The position numbers were made by a program, and so were the translations under genes. The notes under the pieces were generated by a model. That model was not told the DNA's origin and made no database searches. It saw only the letters and a program-made list of their open reading frames with translations. This document shows positions 34,147-43,564 of a stretch of DNA of 47,227 nt, piece after piece. Origin of the DNA: Sphingomonas bacterium (GTDB lineage: Bacteria; Pseudomonadota; Alphaproteobacteria; Sphingomonadales; Sphingomonadaceae); assembly GCF_028289855.1 (NCBI RefSeq), contig NZ_JAQGKZ010000016.1, positions 1 to 47,227 on the forward strand, read 5' to 3'. Position 1 is the stretch's first letter. Each line of letters starts with the position of its first letter.

Positions 34147-37140
34147 ATGACCGCTGACGCTACGTCATCCGCTCGTAAAATCATGGCCGCGCAGTACCGT
34201 GCCCCCGAACCGGATATTCTAAAGCCGTTATTGGCGCGCGCCGCGCTGACCCCCGACTCGCGCGCGCGGGTGATGGGCCATGCGTCGGGACTGCTCGCCG
34301 ATCTGCGCGCGGCGCAGAACAAGGGATGGGTCAACCAGTTCCTGCAGGAATACCGGCTCAATTCGTCGGAGGGCATCGCTTTGCTGTCGCTGGCGGAGGC
34401 GTTCCTGCGCGTCCCCGATCCCGAAACCGCCGATCTGCTGATCGCCGACAAGCTCGGCGATGCCGATTGGCGCGCGCATACGGGGGAGAGCAATTCGTCG
34501 TTGGTCAACATCGCGACTTGGGGGCTGGTGGTCGGCCGCGTCCTGGTCGGCGAGGGCGAGGCAGGACCACTGCGCCGCCTGATTAGCCGCGCCGGCGAGC
34601 CGTTCGTGCGCCAGGCCGTCGGCGCGGCGATGCGGATGATGGGCGAGATTTTCGTCATGGGCCGCACGATCGACGAAGCGATGGCGCGGATGCGCAAGCC
34701 CGACAATCGCGGCTTCACTGCCAGTTTCGACATGCTGGGGGAAGCGGCGCGGACGATCCCCGACGCGGCGCGCTATTTTAACGCCTATACCGACGCGATC
34801 GACGCGGTCGGGCGCGATCCGGCGGCGGGACATTCGATCTCGGTCAAGCTCTCGGCGCTCCACCCGCGCTACGAGGTCGCGCAATACGACCGCTGCGTGC
34901 CGGCGCTGACCGAGATGCTCGAAGCGCTGGCGGTGCAGGCGGCGGGCAAGCATATCGCGCTGACGGTCGATGCCGAGGAATCCGAGCGGCTGGAGATGAG
35001 CCTCGACATCATCGGAGCGGTTGCCGCGTTGCCGAGCCTGAAGGGCTGGGACGGGTTCGGCATGGCGGTGCAGGCGTACGGCAAGCGCGCGCGGCCGGTA
35101 ATCGAATGGGCGAACAATCTCGACCGGCTGATGAACGTGCGGTTGGTCAAGGGCGCGTACTGGGACTCGGAGATCAAGCGCACGCAGGTCGAGGGCCTCG
35201 CCGATTATCCGCTGTTCACGCGCAAGGCGGCGACCGATGTGTCATACCTCGCCGTGGCGCGCGACATGCTCGACGCGAAGAACATTCGCCCGGCGTTCGC
35301 CAGCCACAACGCGCTGACCGTCGCGACGTTGATCGAATGGGCGGGCAACAGCCGCGACTTCGAATTCCAGCGCCTCCACGGCATGGGCGACGGTCTCTAC
35401 GAGCGGCTGGTGCAGGATCAGGGCTATCACTGCCGCATCTACGCGCCGGTCGGCGGGCATCGCGATTTGCTCGCGTATCTGGTGCGGCGGCTGCTGGAGA
35501 ATGGGGCGAACTCGAGCTTCGTGCATCAATTGGCGGACGAGAATTTGTCGGAGGAGGAAATTCTCGCCGACCCGGTCGAGAAGATCGCCGCGGTTGGCGG
35601 CGCGCGGCATCCGAGCATTCCGTTGCCAATCGATCTGTTCGGCGACCGCAAGAATTCGAGCGGGATCGATTTGAGCGATCGGGATGTGTTGGCGGGCGTC
35701 GCTCGGGAAGTTTCTGCCGATAGTCCACTCGCTCCCGAAGCGAGCTTGGCTGCGGCAGCGTTGCCAGTGGGTGTTGAGGGTGTCGCAACGGCGATTGGAA
35801 CGGCGTACGCGGCCTTTCCGCGCTGGTCCGCGACACCCGTTGATCAGCGTGCGGCGATGCTCGAGCGATTGGCCGATCTGCTGGAGGAAAATCGCGAAAA
35901 GCTGATGGCGATTTGCGTGCAGGAAGCGTTCAAGACGATTCCCGACGCGGTTGGTGAAGTGCGCGAGGCAGCCGATTTCTGCCGCTACTACGCGCAACAG
36001 GCGCGCGCCGGACTCCAGTCGATCGAGCTCCCCGGGCCGACCGGTGAGCGCAATACGCTGCACCTCGATGGTCGCGGCGTCTGGGCGACGATCGCGCCAT
36101 GGAACTTCCCGCTGGCGATTTTCCTTGGGCAGACCGCAGCCGCATTGGTGGCGGGCAACACCGTCGTGGCCAAGCCTGCACCTCAAACACCGATGGTCGC
36201 TGCTTTCGCTGTGGAACTGGCCCACGAGGCGGGCATTCCATGGGACGCGCTGATCCTCGCCCCCGGCGGCCCGGAAGTCGGCGCGGCGCTGACCGCCGAC
36301 CCGCGCATCATGGGCGTCGCGTTCACCGGATCGACCGCCACCGCGAAGAAGATCGCGCGGTCGCTGCTCGAGGACGACAACCGCCCGATCGTCCCGCTGA
36401 TCGCCGAAACCGGCGGAATCAATGCGATGATCGTCGACTCTACCGCGCTGCCTGAGCAAGTGGTCGCGGACGTCGTCACCTCTTCGTTCCGCTCGGCGGG
36501 GCAGCGCTGCTCGGCGCTGCGGCTGTTGCTGGTGCAGGAGGACATCGCCGACGCGACGATCGAGATGCTCAAGGGCGCGATGGACTTGCTGGTCCTCGGC
36601 GATCCGGCTGATCCCAAAACCGATGTCGGACCCGTGATCGACCAGGCGGCCTACGACAAATTGATGACGTATCGCGCCGCACCCAAGGGCAAGGTCATCA
36701 AGACGCTCGATGCGCCCGCCAGCGGCCTGTTCGTCCCACCGACGCTGATCCAGCTCGACGCGATCGAGGACCTCCAAGCCGAATGGTTCGGCCCAATCCT
36801 CCACGTCGCGACCTGGCCCGCGGGTAAGCTTTCGGAGACGATCGCGCGGGTCAACGCCAAGGGGTATGGCCTGACGATGGGGCTCCACAGCCGCATCGCG
36901 CGCGCCGGCGACGTCGTCGAGGCGGAAGCAGCGGTCGGCAATCTCTACATCAACCGCTCGATGATCGGCGCGGTCGTGGGCAGCCAGCCGTTCGGTGGCG
37001 AAGGGCTGTCAGGAACCGGCCCGAAGGCGGGCGGTCCGCATTACCTCTACCGCTTCATCGCCGAACGCGCGGTGTCGGTCGATACGACCAGCGCGGGCGG
37101 CAACGCGACGCTGCTCAGCCTTGACGAAGGCGGGATTTGA
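34147..37140 (+). CDS. putA: Bifunctional proline dehydrogenase / glutamate-gamma-semialdehyde dehydrogenase
   Basis: Two-step oxidation of proline to glutamate with channelled intermediate. 997 aa, the short form without the N-terminal ribbon-helix-helix repressor domain and without the C-terminal extension, like the Bradyrhizobium enzyme. Proline dehydrogenase barrel about 170-470 (MNVRLVKGAYWDSEIKRTQ, CRIYAPVGGHRDLLAYLVRR), then the aldehyde dehydrogenase domain about 560-985 with Glu754 (AETGGINA) and Cys788 (SAGQRCSAL), 34 residues apart as expected. Because it lacks a DNA-binding domain, regulation must come from another factor. ATG 34147 has weak RBS; ATG 34183 is an alternative. Confidence 0.96.
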   Translation: MTADATSSARKIMAAQYRAPEPDILKPLLARAALTPDSRARVMGHASGLLADLRAAQNKGWVNQFLQEYRLNSSEGIALLSLAEAFLRVPDPETADLLIADKLGDADWRAHTGESNSSLVNIATWGLVVGRVLVGEGEAGPLRRLISRAGEPFVRQAVGAAMRMMGEIFVMGRTIDEAMARMRKPDNRGFTASFDMLGEAARTIPDAARYFNAYTDAIDAVGRDPAAGHSISVKLSALHPRYEVAQYDRCVPALTEMLEALAVQAAGKHIALTVDAEESERLEMSLDIIGAVAALPSLKGWDGFGMAVQAYGKRARPVIEWANNLDRLMNVRLVKGAYWDSEIKRTQVEGLADYPLFTRKAATDVSYLAVARDMLDAKNIRPAFASHNALTVATLIEWAGNSRDFEFQRLHGMGDGLYERLVQDQGYHCRIYAPVGGHRDLLAYLVRRLLENGANSSFVHQLADENLSEEEILADPVEKIAAVGGARHPSIPLPIDLFGDRKNSSGIDLSDRDVLAGVAREVSADSPLAPEASLAAAALPVGVEGVATAIGTAYAAFPRWSATPVDQRAAMLERLADLLEENREKLMAICVQEAFKTIPDAVGEVREAADFCRYYAQQARAGLQSIELPGPTGERNTLHLDGRGVWATIAPWNFPLAIFLGQTAAALVAGNTVVAKPAPQTPMVAAFAVELAHEAGIPWDALILAPGGPEVGAALTADPRIMGVAFTGSTATAKKIARSLLEDDNRPIVPLIAETGGINAMIVDSTALPEQVVADVVTSSFRSAGQRCSALRLLLVQEDIADATIEMLKGAMDLLVLGDPADPKTDVGPVIDQAAYDKLMTYRAAPKGKVIKTLDAPASGLFVPPTLIQLDAIEDLQAEWFGPILHVATWPAGKLSETIARVNAKGYGLTMGLHSRIARAGDVVEAEAAVGNLYINRSMIGAVVGSQPFGGEGLSGTGPKAGGPHYLYRFIAERAVSVDTTSAGGNATLLSLDEGGI

Positions 37141-37190
37141 CGGCCTTTTGCGGGTCGAGCGACGGTGATTCGATCAGGGGGCTGACGACA

Positions 37191-38120
37191 ATGCGGAAGA
37201 TGGTGATCGCAAGTGCGCTGGCGCTCGCCACAGTGACGATGCCTGCGCACGTCGCGTTGGCCGACGCTCCAGCCGCGACGGCGCCGGCCATGTCGGGCGA
37301 GCAGGCGACGTTCGACAAGGGTCTGCACAAGCAGACCGGCGACGTGGCCATCCCGGCCGCAGGCGCGGTGCTCCACCTCGGCACCCAATATTATTTCCTC
37401 GGCGCCGACGAGGCCAGGAAGGTGCTGGTCGACGTCTGGGGCAATCCGCCGAGCGAAGCCGATGGCGTGCTCGGGTTGGTGATTCCGGCGGGCAAGACGG
37501 TGTTCGACAACGCCTGGGGCGCGGTGATCACGTTCAACGACAGCGGATATGTCACCGACGACGATGCCGACAGCGCCGATTACGACAAGATCCTGACCGA
37601 CATGCAGTCGGGCGAGGCGGACAACAATGCCGAGCGAGTCAAAGGCGGGTACAAGGCGATCCACCTCGTCGGCTGGGCGCAGCCGCCATCGTACGACAAG
37701 GCCAATCATTCGCTGATCTGGGCGCGAGATCTCAGATTCGATGGCGTGCCGGTCGATACGCTCAATTACGACGTCCGCATTCTCGGGCGGAAGGGCGTGC
37801 TGAGCATGAACATGTTGTGGGACATGCCGCATCTGAACGAGGTCCGCGCCGCCGCGCAGGATTTCGGCAAGGTCGCAACCTTCACCAGCGGCGCAACCTA
37901 TGCCGAGTATAACTCGGGCACCGACAAGGCGGCGGGCTATGGTCTGGCCGGACTGGTCGGGCTCGGGGTCGGCGTGGCGGTGGCGAAGAAGCTCGGGTTC
38001 CTCGGGCTGATCCTGCTCTTCGGCAAGAAATTCCTCGTCATCTTCGCTGTGGCCGGCGCGGCGATCGCCGGCTGGTTCAGGAAGCTGTTCCGCCGCAAGA
38101 GCGACACGCTGGAGGGCTAG
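37191..38120 (+). CDS. DUF2167 family membrane protein
   Basis: 309 aa. Signal peptide about 1-24 (cleavage after HVALA), a periplasmic domain with YYFLGADEARKVLVDVWGNPP and YKAIHLVGWAQPPSYDKANHSLIWA, the DUF2167 signatures, and two C-terminal TM segments followed by a basic tail (RKLFRRKSDTLEG). ATG 37191 with GGGGG upstream. It follows putA by 50 bases. Function unknown; family members sit in the cytoplasmic membrane facing the periplasm. TAG stop overlaps the mscS stop as CTAG. Confidence 0.9.
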   Translation: MRKMVIASALALATVTMPAHVALADAPAATAPAMSGEQATFDKGLHKQTGDVAIPAAGAVLHLGTQYYFLGADEARKVLVDVWGNPPSEADGVLGLVIPAGKTVFDNAWGAVITFNDSGYVTDDDADSADYDKILTDMQSGEADNNAERVKGGYKAIHLVGWAQPPSYDKANHSLIWARDLRFDGVPVDTLNYDVRILGRKGVLSMNMLWDMPHLNEVRAAAQDFGKVATFTSGATYAEYNSGTDKAAGYGLAGLVGLGVGVAVAKKLGFLGLILLFGKKFLVIFAVAGAAIAGWFRKLFRRKSDTLEG

Positions 38121-39334
38121 GCTCCGCCCTCCTGATCCGACGATGATCGGTCACCCGATGAAGGGGGCTTGGCGATCGTTTCGTTGCTGTCCTTGATCTT
38201 CTTCGCGCGCTTGGGCTGAATCAATCCGGCTTCTTCGGCGGTCAGGCCGATCTGGGTCGGATAGGCCAGCGCGATGCCATCGTCGTTGAACCGCTGAATG
38301 ATCGCCAGCCCGACCGAATGGCGCAGGTCGAACATGTCCTGCAGCGCGGCGCTGTGCGAATCGAACTGCACTTCGAAGTCGTAGCTTTGCGCGCCGAACG
38401 CGACGAATCCGGCGCGAACGAACGTACCCTTGTGATCCTCGACGATGTCCTTGAGCAGGTGGGGCAGCATTTCCATCACCGCGATCGGCGTGGTTTGAAC
38501 AACCCCGAGCGTGAAGATGATGCGGCGGAATTCGCGCTGGGTGTTGTTGACGATTTCGTTGTCGAGCAACTTCTTGTTGCCGATGATGCGCGCTTCGCCG
38601 GCGGTGCCGCGGATGCGGGTCGATCGCATGCCGATCGATTCGACCGTGCCGGCGGACTTGTCGAAGGTGATCGCATCGCCCTTCTTGAACGGGCGGTCGA
38701 AGATGATCGCGATCGCCGCAAACAGATCGGCGAAGATGCTTTGCGCGGCCAGGCCGATGGCGATGCCGCCGACGCCGAGGCCGGCGATCAGCCCGGTCGC
38801 ATCATAGCCCAAATTGGACAGCATCAGCACGAACGCGATGGCAAAGATGACGAACGTCACGAACACGCGGATTAAACCCATCGCGTTGACCAGCGCTTCG
38901 CCATGGTAATCGCTGGCGGACGTGCGGTGTTCGATCGTGCCCAGGATGATCTCGCGTATCCAGATCGCACCCTGGAACGCTGCGGCGATGGTGAAGAGGA
39001 AGTTGACCGCAGCGACCACGCCTTCTGGAGCGGCGGCGAATTGCGCGACGCTGACGACGATCTTTGCGGCCGCCATTGCGATGAAGAAGTTCTTGGTCTT
39101 GGCCAGCGCGCGGCCGAGCACTGTGCCCCAACCGGTGTGCGAGACGTCGCGTGCGCACAGCCGTTTGCCCAGGCTTTTCACGAAGTGCAGCGCCAGGAAG
39201 AGCACAATCCCGGCGCCGACCGCGATCAGGATTTGCAGCCAGTGGGTGGCGAACCACGCCGTGGCCGAATCGTAGAATTCGCCGGCCTGACTGCGCAGGT
39301 CGGCGGCCGGGTGGGTCGCAATAGTGTTGGTCAT
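38117..39334 (-). CDS. Mechanosensitive ion channel, MscS family
   Basis: 405 aa. Four to five TM helices, the pore-lining helix GLIAGLGVGGIAIGLAAQSIFADLFA with its Gly/Ala packing, then the MscS beta domain (DRPFKKGDAITFDKSAGTVESIGMRSTRIR). Opens under membrane tension to release osmolytes. Ten bases downstream of the topoisomerase IB gene, so probably in the same stress-promoter transcript. The C-terminal tail is Ser/Lys-rich and disordered. Confidence 0.92.
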   Translation of the reverse strand: MTNTIATHPAADLRSQAGEFYDSATAWFATHWLQILIAVGAGIVLFLALHFVKSLGKRLCARDVSHTGWGTVLGRALAKTKNFFIAMAAAKIVVSVAQFAAAPEGVVAAVNFLFTIAAAFQGAIWIREIILGTIEHRTSASDYHGEALVNAMGLIRVFVTFVIFAIAFVLMLSNLGYDATGLIAGLGVGGIAIGLAAQSIFADLFAAIAIIFDRPFKKGDAITFDKSAGTVESIGMRSTRIRGTAGEARIIGNKKLLDNEIVNNTQREFRRIIFTLGVVQTTPIAVMEMLPHLLKDIVEDHKGTFVRAGFVAFGAQSYDFEVQFDSHSAALQDMFDLRHSVGLAIIQRFNDDGIALAYPTQIGLTAEEAGLIQPKRAKKIKDSNETIAKPPSSGDRSSSDQEGGA

Positions 39335-39344
39335 CGAACTCTCT

Positions 39345-40346
39345 TCAGGCTGCCTTGCGGCGCGGCTTGGCGCCGGCCTCCAGGAACGCGATCAAGCCGC
39401 GTTCGTAACGGTCGAGATAGCGCGTCTCTCGCGGCAGGGCGAGCTTCTCGCGAAATTTCGCCTGGCCGTTCTTGGCGAGTTCGATCAGCGCCGGATGGAC
39501 ATAGGATTTGCGCGCGATGGCGGGCGTGTTGCCGAGCGCCTCGGTCACCGGCTCGAGCATCGTCTTAAGCCCGATATCGCCCTCCGCGCTGGCCAGCGCC
39601 TCGAATGCCAGCACGCTCGCGCCCCAGGTGCGGAAATGCTTCGCAGTGAAGTCGGCGCCGGTCGCTTCGCGGATATAATCGTTGACGTCGGACGAAGTGA
39701 CCGGATGCGGTTCGCCGTCGTCGCCGACATATTGGAACAGCTGCTGGCCGGGCAGATCCTGGCATTTCTTGACGAACCGCGCGAGACTGCCGTCGCTGAT
39801 CGCCAGCAGCTTCATCTTGCCCGATTTGGCGCGGTACTGAAGCTTCAGCGTGCTGCCGCTGACCTTGGCATGACGGTTGCGCAGCGTCGTCGCACCGAAG
39901 CTCTTGTTCGTCTGCGCATAGACTTCGTTGCCGATCCGCAAATAGCCGATGTCGAGGAGCTTCACGATCGCCGCGACGGTGCGTTCCTTGCTGTGGCTGC
40001 GCGTTTTCAGATCGAGATCGACTTGCGCGCGCAGCTTGGCCAGCGCGCGGCCGAATGCGGCGCAGCGGTCATATTTCTCGCCTTCCTTGCGACTGCGGAA
40101 ATCGACGTGATAGCGATATTGCTTGCGGCCCTTGGCGTCCCAGCCGACCGCCTGGATATGGCCGTGCGGCTTGGGGCTGAACCAGGCATTCTCATAGGCG
40201 GGCGGCAGGCCGATCGCGTTCAGCCGCTCGATCTCGTCGCGGTCGGTGATGCGCTTGCCCTCGGCGTCCCAATAGCCCCAGCCATGCCGTACCTTCTTCC
40301 GGGCGATGCCGGGCTGGCTGTCGTCGCTATAGACTAATCGGGTCAT
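39345..40346 (-). CDS. DNA topoisomerase IB (poxvirus-like bacterial form)
   Basis: Relaxes supercoils by single-strand nicking through a 3'-phosphotyrosine. 333 aa. Nucleophile Tyr282 in RKSYVHPAL; the catalytic Arg/Lys network appears in RNRHAKVSGSTLKLQY and AKHFRTWGAS (Arg, His). N-terminal domain GWGYWDAEGKRITD, IGLPPAYENAW is the bacterial TopIB signature. It is first in a topIB-mscS pair under a predicted stress promoter, divergent from pfpI. Confidence 0.93.
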   Translation of the reverse strand: MTRLVYSDDSQPGIARKKVRHGWGYWDAEGKRITDRDEIERLNAIGLPPAYENAWFSPKPHGHIQAVGWDAKGRKQYRYHVDFRSRKEGEKYDRCAAFGRALAKLRAQVDLDLKTRSHSKERTVAAIVKLLDIGYLRIGNEVYAQTNKSFGATTLRNRHAKVSGSTLKLQYRAKSGKMKLLAISDGSLARFVKKCQDLPGQQLFQYVGDDGEPHPVTSSDVNDYIREATGADFTAKHFRTWGASVLAFEALASAEGDIGLKTMLEPVTEALGNTPAIARKSYVHPALIELAKNGQAKFREKLALPRETRYLDRYERGLIAFLEAGAKPRRKAA

Positions 40347-40373
40347 ACGGCTCCATTTCGCTAGGCCTTCGGA

Positions 40374-40423
40374 AATGCGCGGCTCACCGCTTCGTTCCGG
40401 AACGCGGCGCGGCGGCGTTGGTT
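40374..40423. promoter_or_regulatory. Divergent EcfG-type promoter pair sharing a palindromic -35
   Basis: The palindrome GTTCCGGAAC (40394-40403) holds GGAAC on both strands. On plus: GGAAC 40399-40403, 16 bases, GGTT 40420-40423 towards pfpI. On minus: GGAAC 40398-40394, 16 bases, CATT 40377-40374 towards topIB-mscS. The EcfG consensus is GGAAC-N16/17-CGTT, so each -35 is exact and each -10 has one mismatch. Two holoenzymes could not sit at once, implying competition. Confidence 0.6.
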
Positions 40424-40456
40424 GGAGGGGCGAACAATCCCCAAGGAGCTTCGACC

Positions 40457-41008
40457 ATGGCCGACCTGAAAAACGCCCGCGTGCTGATGATCGCGACCGA
40501 CGGTTTCGAGAACGACGAACTGTTCAAGCCGCGCCAGGCGCTGATCGATGCCGGCGCGACCGTGACGCTGGCGTCGATCGAGAGGGAGCCGATCCAGGGC
40601 GAGAAGGCTGGCGAAAAGGCCGACACGATCACGCCCGACATGACATTGCGCGATGTCGATACCGAGGAATTCGACGCGCTCGTCATCCCCGGCGGGGTCG
40701 GCAACCCGGACAAGATGCGGTTGCAGGGCCGCGCGATCCAGATCGTCGAGGAGTTCATGGACGACGACAAGATCGTCGCGGCGATCTGTCACGGGCCGTG
40801 GCTGCTGGTCGAGGCCGACGTGATCGACGGGCGCAAGGTGACGAGCTGGCCGTCGATCCGCACCGACCTGGAAAATGCCGGGGCGGATGTGGTCGATCAG
40901 GAGGTGGTCGTCGACGGCAAGCTGATCACCAGCCGCAAGCCCGACGATATTCCGGCGTTCAATCGGGCGATCATCGATGCGTTGGCGGAGGAACTGGCGG
41001 ACGCTTAA
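40457..41008 (+). CDS. DJ-1/PfpI family protease/glyoxalase-like protein
   Basis: 183 aa, PfpI/YhbO subfamily of DJ-1. Nucleophile-elbow cysteine Cys111 in AAICHGPWLLVEA, with the preceding Glu in FENDELFKPRQAL. Homologues are stress proteins with chaperone, deglycase or protease claims. The ATG at 40457 has AAGGAG ten bases upstream. Predicted EcfG promoter at 40399-40423. Its end is followed by repeat element D rather than directly by the convergent gene. Confidence 0.92.
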   Translation: MADLKNARVLMIATDGFENDELFKPRQALIDAGATVTLASIEREPIQGEKAGEKADTITPDMTLRDVDTEEFDALVIPGGVGNPDKMRLQGRAIQIVEEFMDDDKIVAAICHGPWLLVEADVIDGRKVTSWPSIRTDLENAGADVVDQEVVVDGKLITSRKPDDIPAFNRAIIDALAEELADA

Positions 41009-41026
41009 CGCGCAGCTCCTTCAGTC

Positions 41027-41116
41027 CGTCATGCTGAACTTGTTTCAGCATCCAACGCGCCGCAGGTGGCGCTTCGCTTGTTGCACGATGGATGCTGAAA
41101 CAAGTTCAGGATGACG
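41027..41116. repeat. Twin-palindrome repeat element D
   Basis: Left arm 41027-41054, right arm 41089-41116, inverted, 34-base spacer. Arms begin CGTC and form 8-bp stems around CTTGT: ATGCTGAA/TTCAGCAT left, ATCCTGAA/TTCAGCAT right (one mismatch). The spacer itself has an inner stem CGCGCCGCAGGTGGCGC-like region. It lies in the only convergent junction of the window with a real spacer, and its right arm supplies the stop codon (TGA, 41106-41108) of the acyltransferase gene. Confidence 0.9.
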
Positions 41117-42197
41117 GCAGGAGATTTGGCTGGCCGTCGCGCCTTCCCCGCAGGTGGAGCCCATTGACCCACTTCTGCGCTGGCCGCTCGACAAGGTGAT
41201 AGAGCGCGACCGAGCAGCCGAGCACCAGCGCCAAGTAAAGCGCGATCAGCACCGGCGGGATCGCGTGCGCGTCGTCGACGAAGGCGAGCTTGAACACCAC
41301 GAACAGCATGAAGTGCGAGAGATAAGTCGCGTAGCTGATCTCGCCGAGATAATGCAGTGGCGCCCAGTCGAGGGGGTTGCCGCGCATGCTTGAGGTTAGC
41401 GATAGGCCGAGCAGTAGGCCCGCGAAGGCGAACGGCACCGCCAATGTCTCCGGCACGCCAAACGCCCACGCAATCATTGCGACGGCGCTACCGCCAAATG
41501 CAACATAGGCCGGAGTCGACGGTGCCTCTTTCCACCGCAGCCACAGTGCGCAAATCGCGCTCCCTGCGGCGAATTCGGTCAGGCAGCGGACCAGGCCGAA
41601 GCGCGCGATGTCGTGGCCGAGGGTCGGTTCGCCGGACATCACGACGGCGAGTATCACGAGGAAAGCCGCCGCCACGCCGGCGACCAACCAGCTCGGCAAC
41701 GCGCGCCAATCGACCGCGCGCACCAGCAACGGGAAAGCGAGATAAGCGGCGAGCTCGCAACTGATCGACCAGGCCGGGTCGTTCCACGCCAGTTTGGCGG
41801 TGAAGCCCCAATTCTGCAGCAGGAAGACGTGCAGCGGCAGCTCGCCGAACGGATATTTGACCGGGTCGTGCCGTCCCGCGGCGGCGAGCGCCAGCGCCAG
41901 CGCGACCGCGCCGCCAAGCACGAACAGATGCAGCGGCCAGATCCGCGCGACGCGTTTCTGGAGGAACGCCGGCACCGCACGCCAGCCATCGTTGCGCAGC
42001 CGCGCCCCCCAGCTCAGCCAGATCACGAACCCCGACAGCAGGAAAAAGAAATCGACCGCGAGATAGCCCTTGGCGAAGACATGCACCCACGCCTCGGGCA
42101 ACCCCGCGACCGACAAGCGGATGTGGTACAGCACCACCATCCACGCCGCGACGCCGCGTGCGCTGGTCAGCGCGCGGAGTTCGTGCTGCCCGGTCAT
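41106..42197 (-). CDS. Acyltransferase family 3 membrane protein
   Basis: 363 aa, about ten TM helices, Acyl_transf_3/OafA-like O-acetylase acting on surface polysaccharide. Signatures: ALTSARGVAAWMVVLYHI with the conserved catalytic His, GYLAVDFFFLLSGFVI and the closing HFMLFVVFKL helix. ATG 42197 overlaps the ligase stop (ATGA); the much longer open frame upstream is out-of-frame shadow. The last residues (LLPSS) and stop lie within repeat element D. Part of the exosortase-A-linked polysaccharide cluster. Confidence 0.92.
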   Translation of the reverse strand: MTGQHELRALTSARGVAAWMVVLYHIRLSVAGLPEAWVHVFAKGYLAVDFFFLLSGFVIWLSWGARLRNDGWRAVPAFLQKRVARIWPLHLFVLGGAVALALALAAAGRHDPVKYPFGELPLHVFLLQNWGFTAKLAWNDPAWSISCELAAYLAFPLLVRAVDWRALPSWLVAGVAAAFLVILAVVMSGEPTLGHDIARFGLVRCLTEFAAGSAICALWLRWKEAPSTPAYVAFGGSAVAMIAWAFGVPETLAVPFAFAGLLLGLSLTSSMRGNPLDWAPLHYLGEISYATYLSHFMLFVVFKLAFVDDAHAIPPVLIALYLALVLGCSVALYHLVERPAQKWVNGLHLRGRRDGQPNLLPSS

Positions 42198-43564
42198 GCC
42201 AGCGCCGGTTGGGGATCGGTCGAGCGGTTGCGGCGTCCCATCGGCCGGAACGACGTTTCCGCACGCTTGCGCTTCAGGTAGGTGTCGAGCCCGATCTGCG
42301 CGCCGATCATCATGAACATGAACGGCTGGAACGCGATCGCGATGAAGCACGCGCCGAGCATGTAGAGGATCTGCCCCGCCTGGAGCGCCCCGGCGAGCGG
42401 CGCGATCCACGCTTCCTTCTCGGGCGCCTTGCGGTAGCGGCGGCGGATCACTTCCATCCGCACGATCCCGGTCAGGCTGATCGCCATCCACAGGAGGAAG
42501 CCCGGCCAGCCCTGTTCGCCGAGCATTTCGAAATAGGCCGAGTGGTATGCACGCGCGCGGTCGGTGGTCAGCGTGGTGTCGAGCTTGGCGTTGCCCGCGA
42601 CCCCATCCGCTTTCACGATGTCGTAGCGGATCTGGTTCTGGCGGTACATTTCGAAGCCGCCCCCCATTGGGTGCAGCTTGACGTATTCCCACGTCCATTT
42701 CCACACCGCGACCCGCGTCGCGGCGGATTCGTCCTGCTGGTAGGTCTGGATCGTCGACATACGGTCGGTGAACGACTTGGGCAGGAACGGCACCGCGACC
42801 AGCCCGAGCGCGCCGATCATGCCGAGGTAGAGAAACTTGCGCCTGGCATCGCGCAACAGCAGCAGCGCGAGCAGACCGATGCACAGCAAGCCGGTGCGGG
42901 TCGAGGTGCCGATCGGGATCAGCAGGCAGGCGAAGACCAGCGCGGCGGTGAACAATTTGACCTTCCAGTCGCGCTTGAAGATCGTGCCGTATTTGCCCAG
43001 CCACAGGATCGTCGGAATGATCGCGATGGCGACGGTCGAGATCGTCGATCCCTCGTACAGCCCCGAATTGTTGGTCACCATCAAGTCGAGCGAGCCATAG
43101 CCGCCGCCGCCCGCCGCGGTCTTGATCCCGCCGACAATGATGATCGATGCCGCCGACAGGATCATGAAGGTGAGCAACGATTCGATCCGCAACCGCGTGC
43201 GCAACGTGAGCGGCAGGAACGCGGCGAAGGCGAGGCATTTCCACACCCAATCCCATTTATCGAGCGCTTCCATCGGGAAGTCGGCGCGCATCGTCGTCAC
43301 CGCGCACCACCCGAGCAGCAGCACGATCAGCAACTGGCGCGGTGCGATGCGCGTGTCTTCCTTGCGATCGACAACCGCCCAGGACGCGACCGCCAGCGCG
43401 ACCGCGATCAGCGAGATCGGCACCGTATTGAGCAGGGTATAGGTCAGCCGCTGCGGCGAGACGATGTCGATATAGACATAGGTCAGGATGAACAGGAACG
43501 GGCGCCGCAGCGCGAGCCCCATCAGCGCGAGCAGATAACCGACAAAGGCGAGATCGTGGATCAT
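42194..43564 (-). CDS. Putative O-glycosylation ligase, exosortase A system-associated
   Basis: 456 aa, about eleven TM helices, Wzy/WaaL-type ligase-polymerase. The N-terminus (IHDLAFVGYLLALMGLALRRPF, YIDIVSPQRLTY) and central NNSGLYEGSTIST follow the PEP-CTERM/exosortase-A-associated O-ligase family. The periplasmic motif RAYHSAYFEMLGEQGWPGF holds the conserved His-x(3-5)-Glu-x(2)-Gly pattern of the class. Coupled to the 42-aa gene upstream and the acyltransferase downstream, both by ATGA. Confidence 0.93.
   Translation of the reverse strand: MIHDLAFVGYLLALMGLALRRPFLFILTYVYIDIVSPQRLTYTLLNTVPISLIAVALAVASWAVVDRKEDTRIAPRQLLIVLLLGWCAVTTMRADFPMEALDKWDWVWKCLAFAAFLPLTLRTRLRIESLLTFMILSAASIIIVGGIKTAAGGGGYGSLDLMVTNNSGLYEGSTISTVAIAIIPTILWLGKYGTIFKRDWKVKLFTAALVFACLLIPIGTSTRTGLLCIGLLALLLLRDARRKFLYLGMIGALGLVAVPFLPKSFTDRMSTIQTYQQDESAATRVAVWKWTWEYVKLHPMGGGFEMYRQNQIRYDIVKADGVAGNAKLDTTLTTDRARAYHSAYFEMLGEQGWPGFLLWMAISLTGIVRMEVIRRRYRKAPEKEAWIAPLAGALQAGQILYMLGACFIAIAFQPFMFMMIGAQIGLDTYLKRKRAETSFRPMGRRNRSTDPQPALA

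Noticed and set aside
34147..37140. PutA as its own transcriptional repressor
   Set aside because: No ribbon-helix-helix domain at the N-terminus.
41106..43256. 716-codon open frame that looks like a fusion upstream of the acyltransferase
   Set aside because: The first ~350 codons are antiframe to the O-glycosylation ligase on the same strand, whose translation shows clear family motifs. The acyltransferase starts at 42197 with an ATGA overlap.
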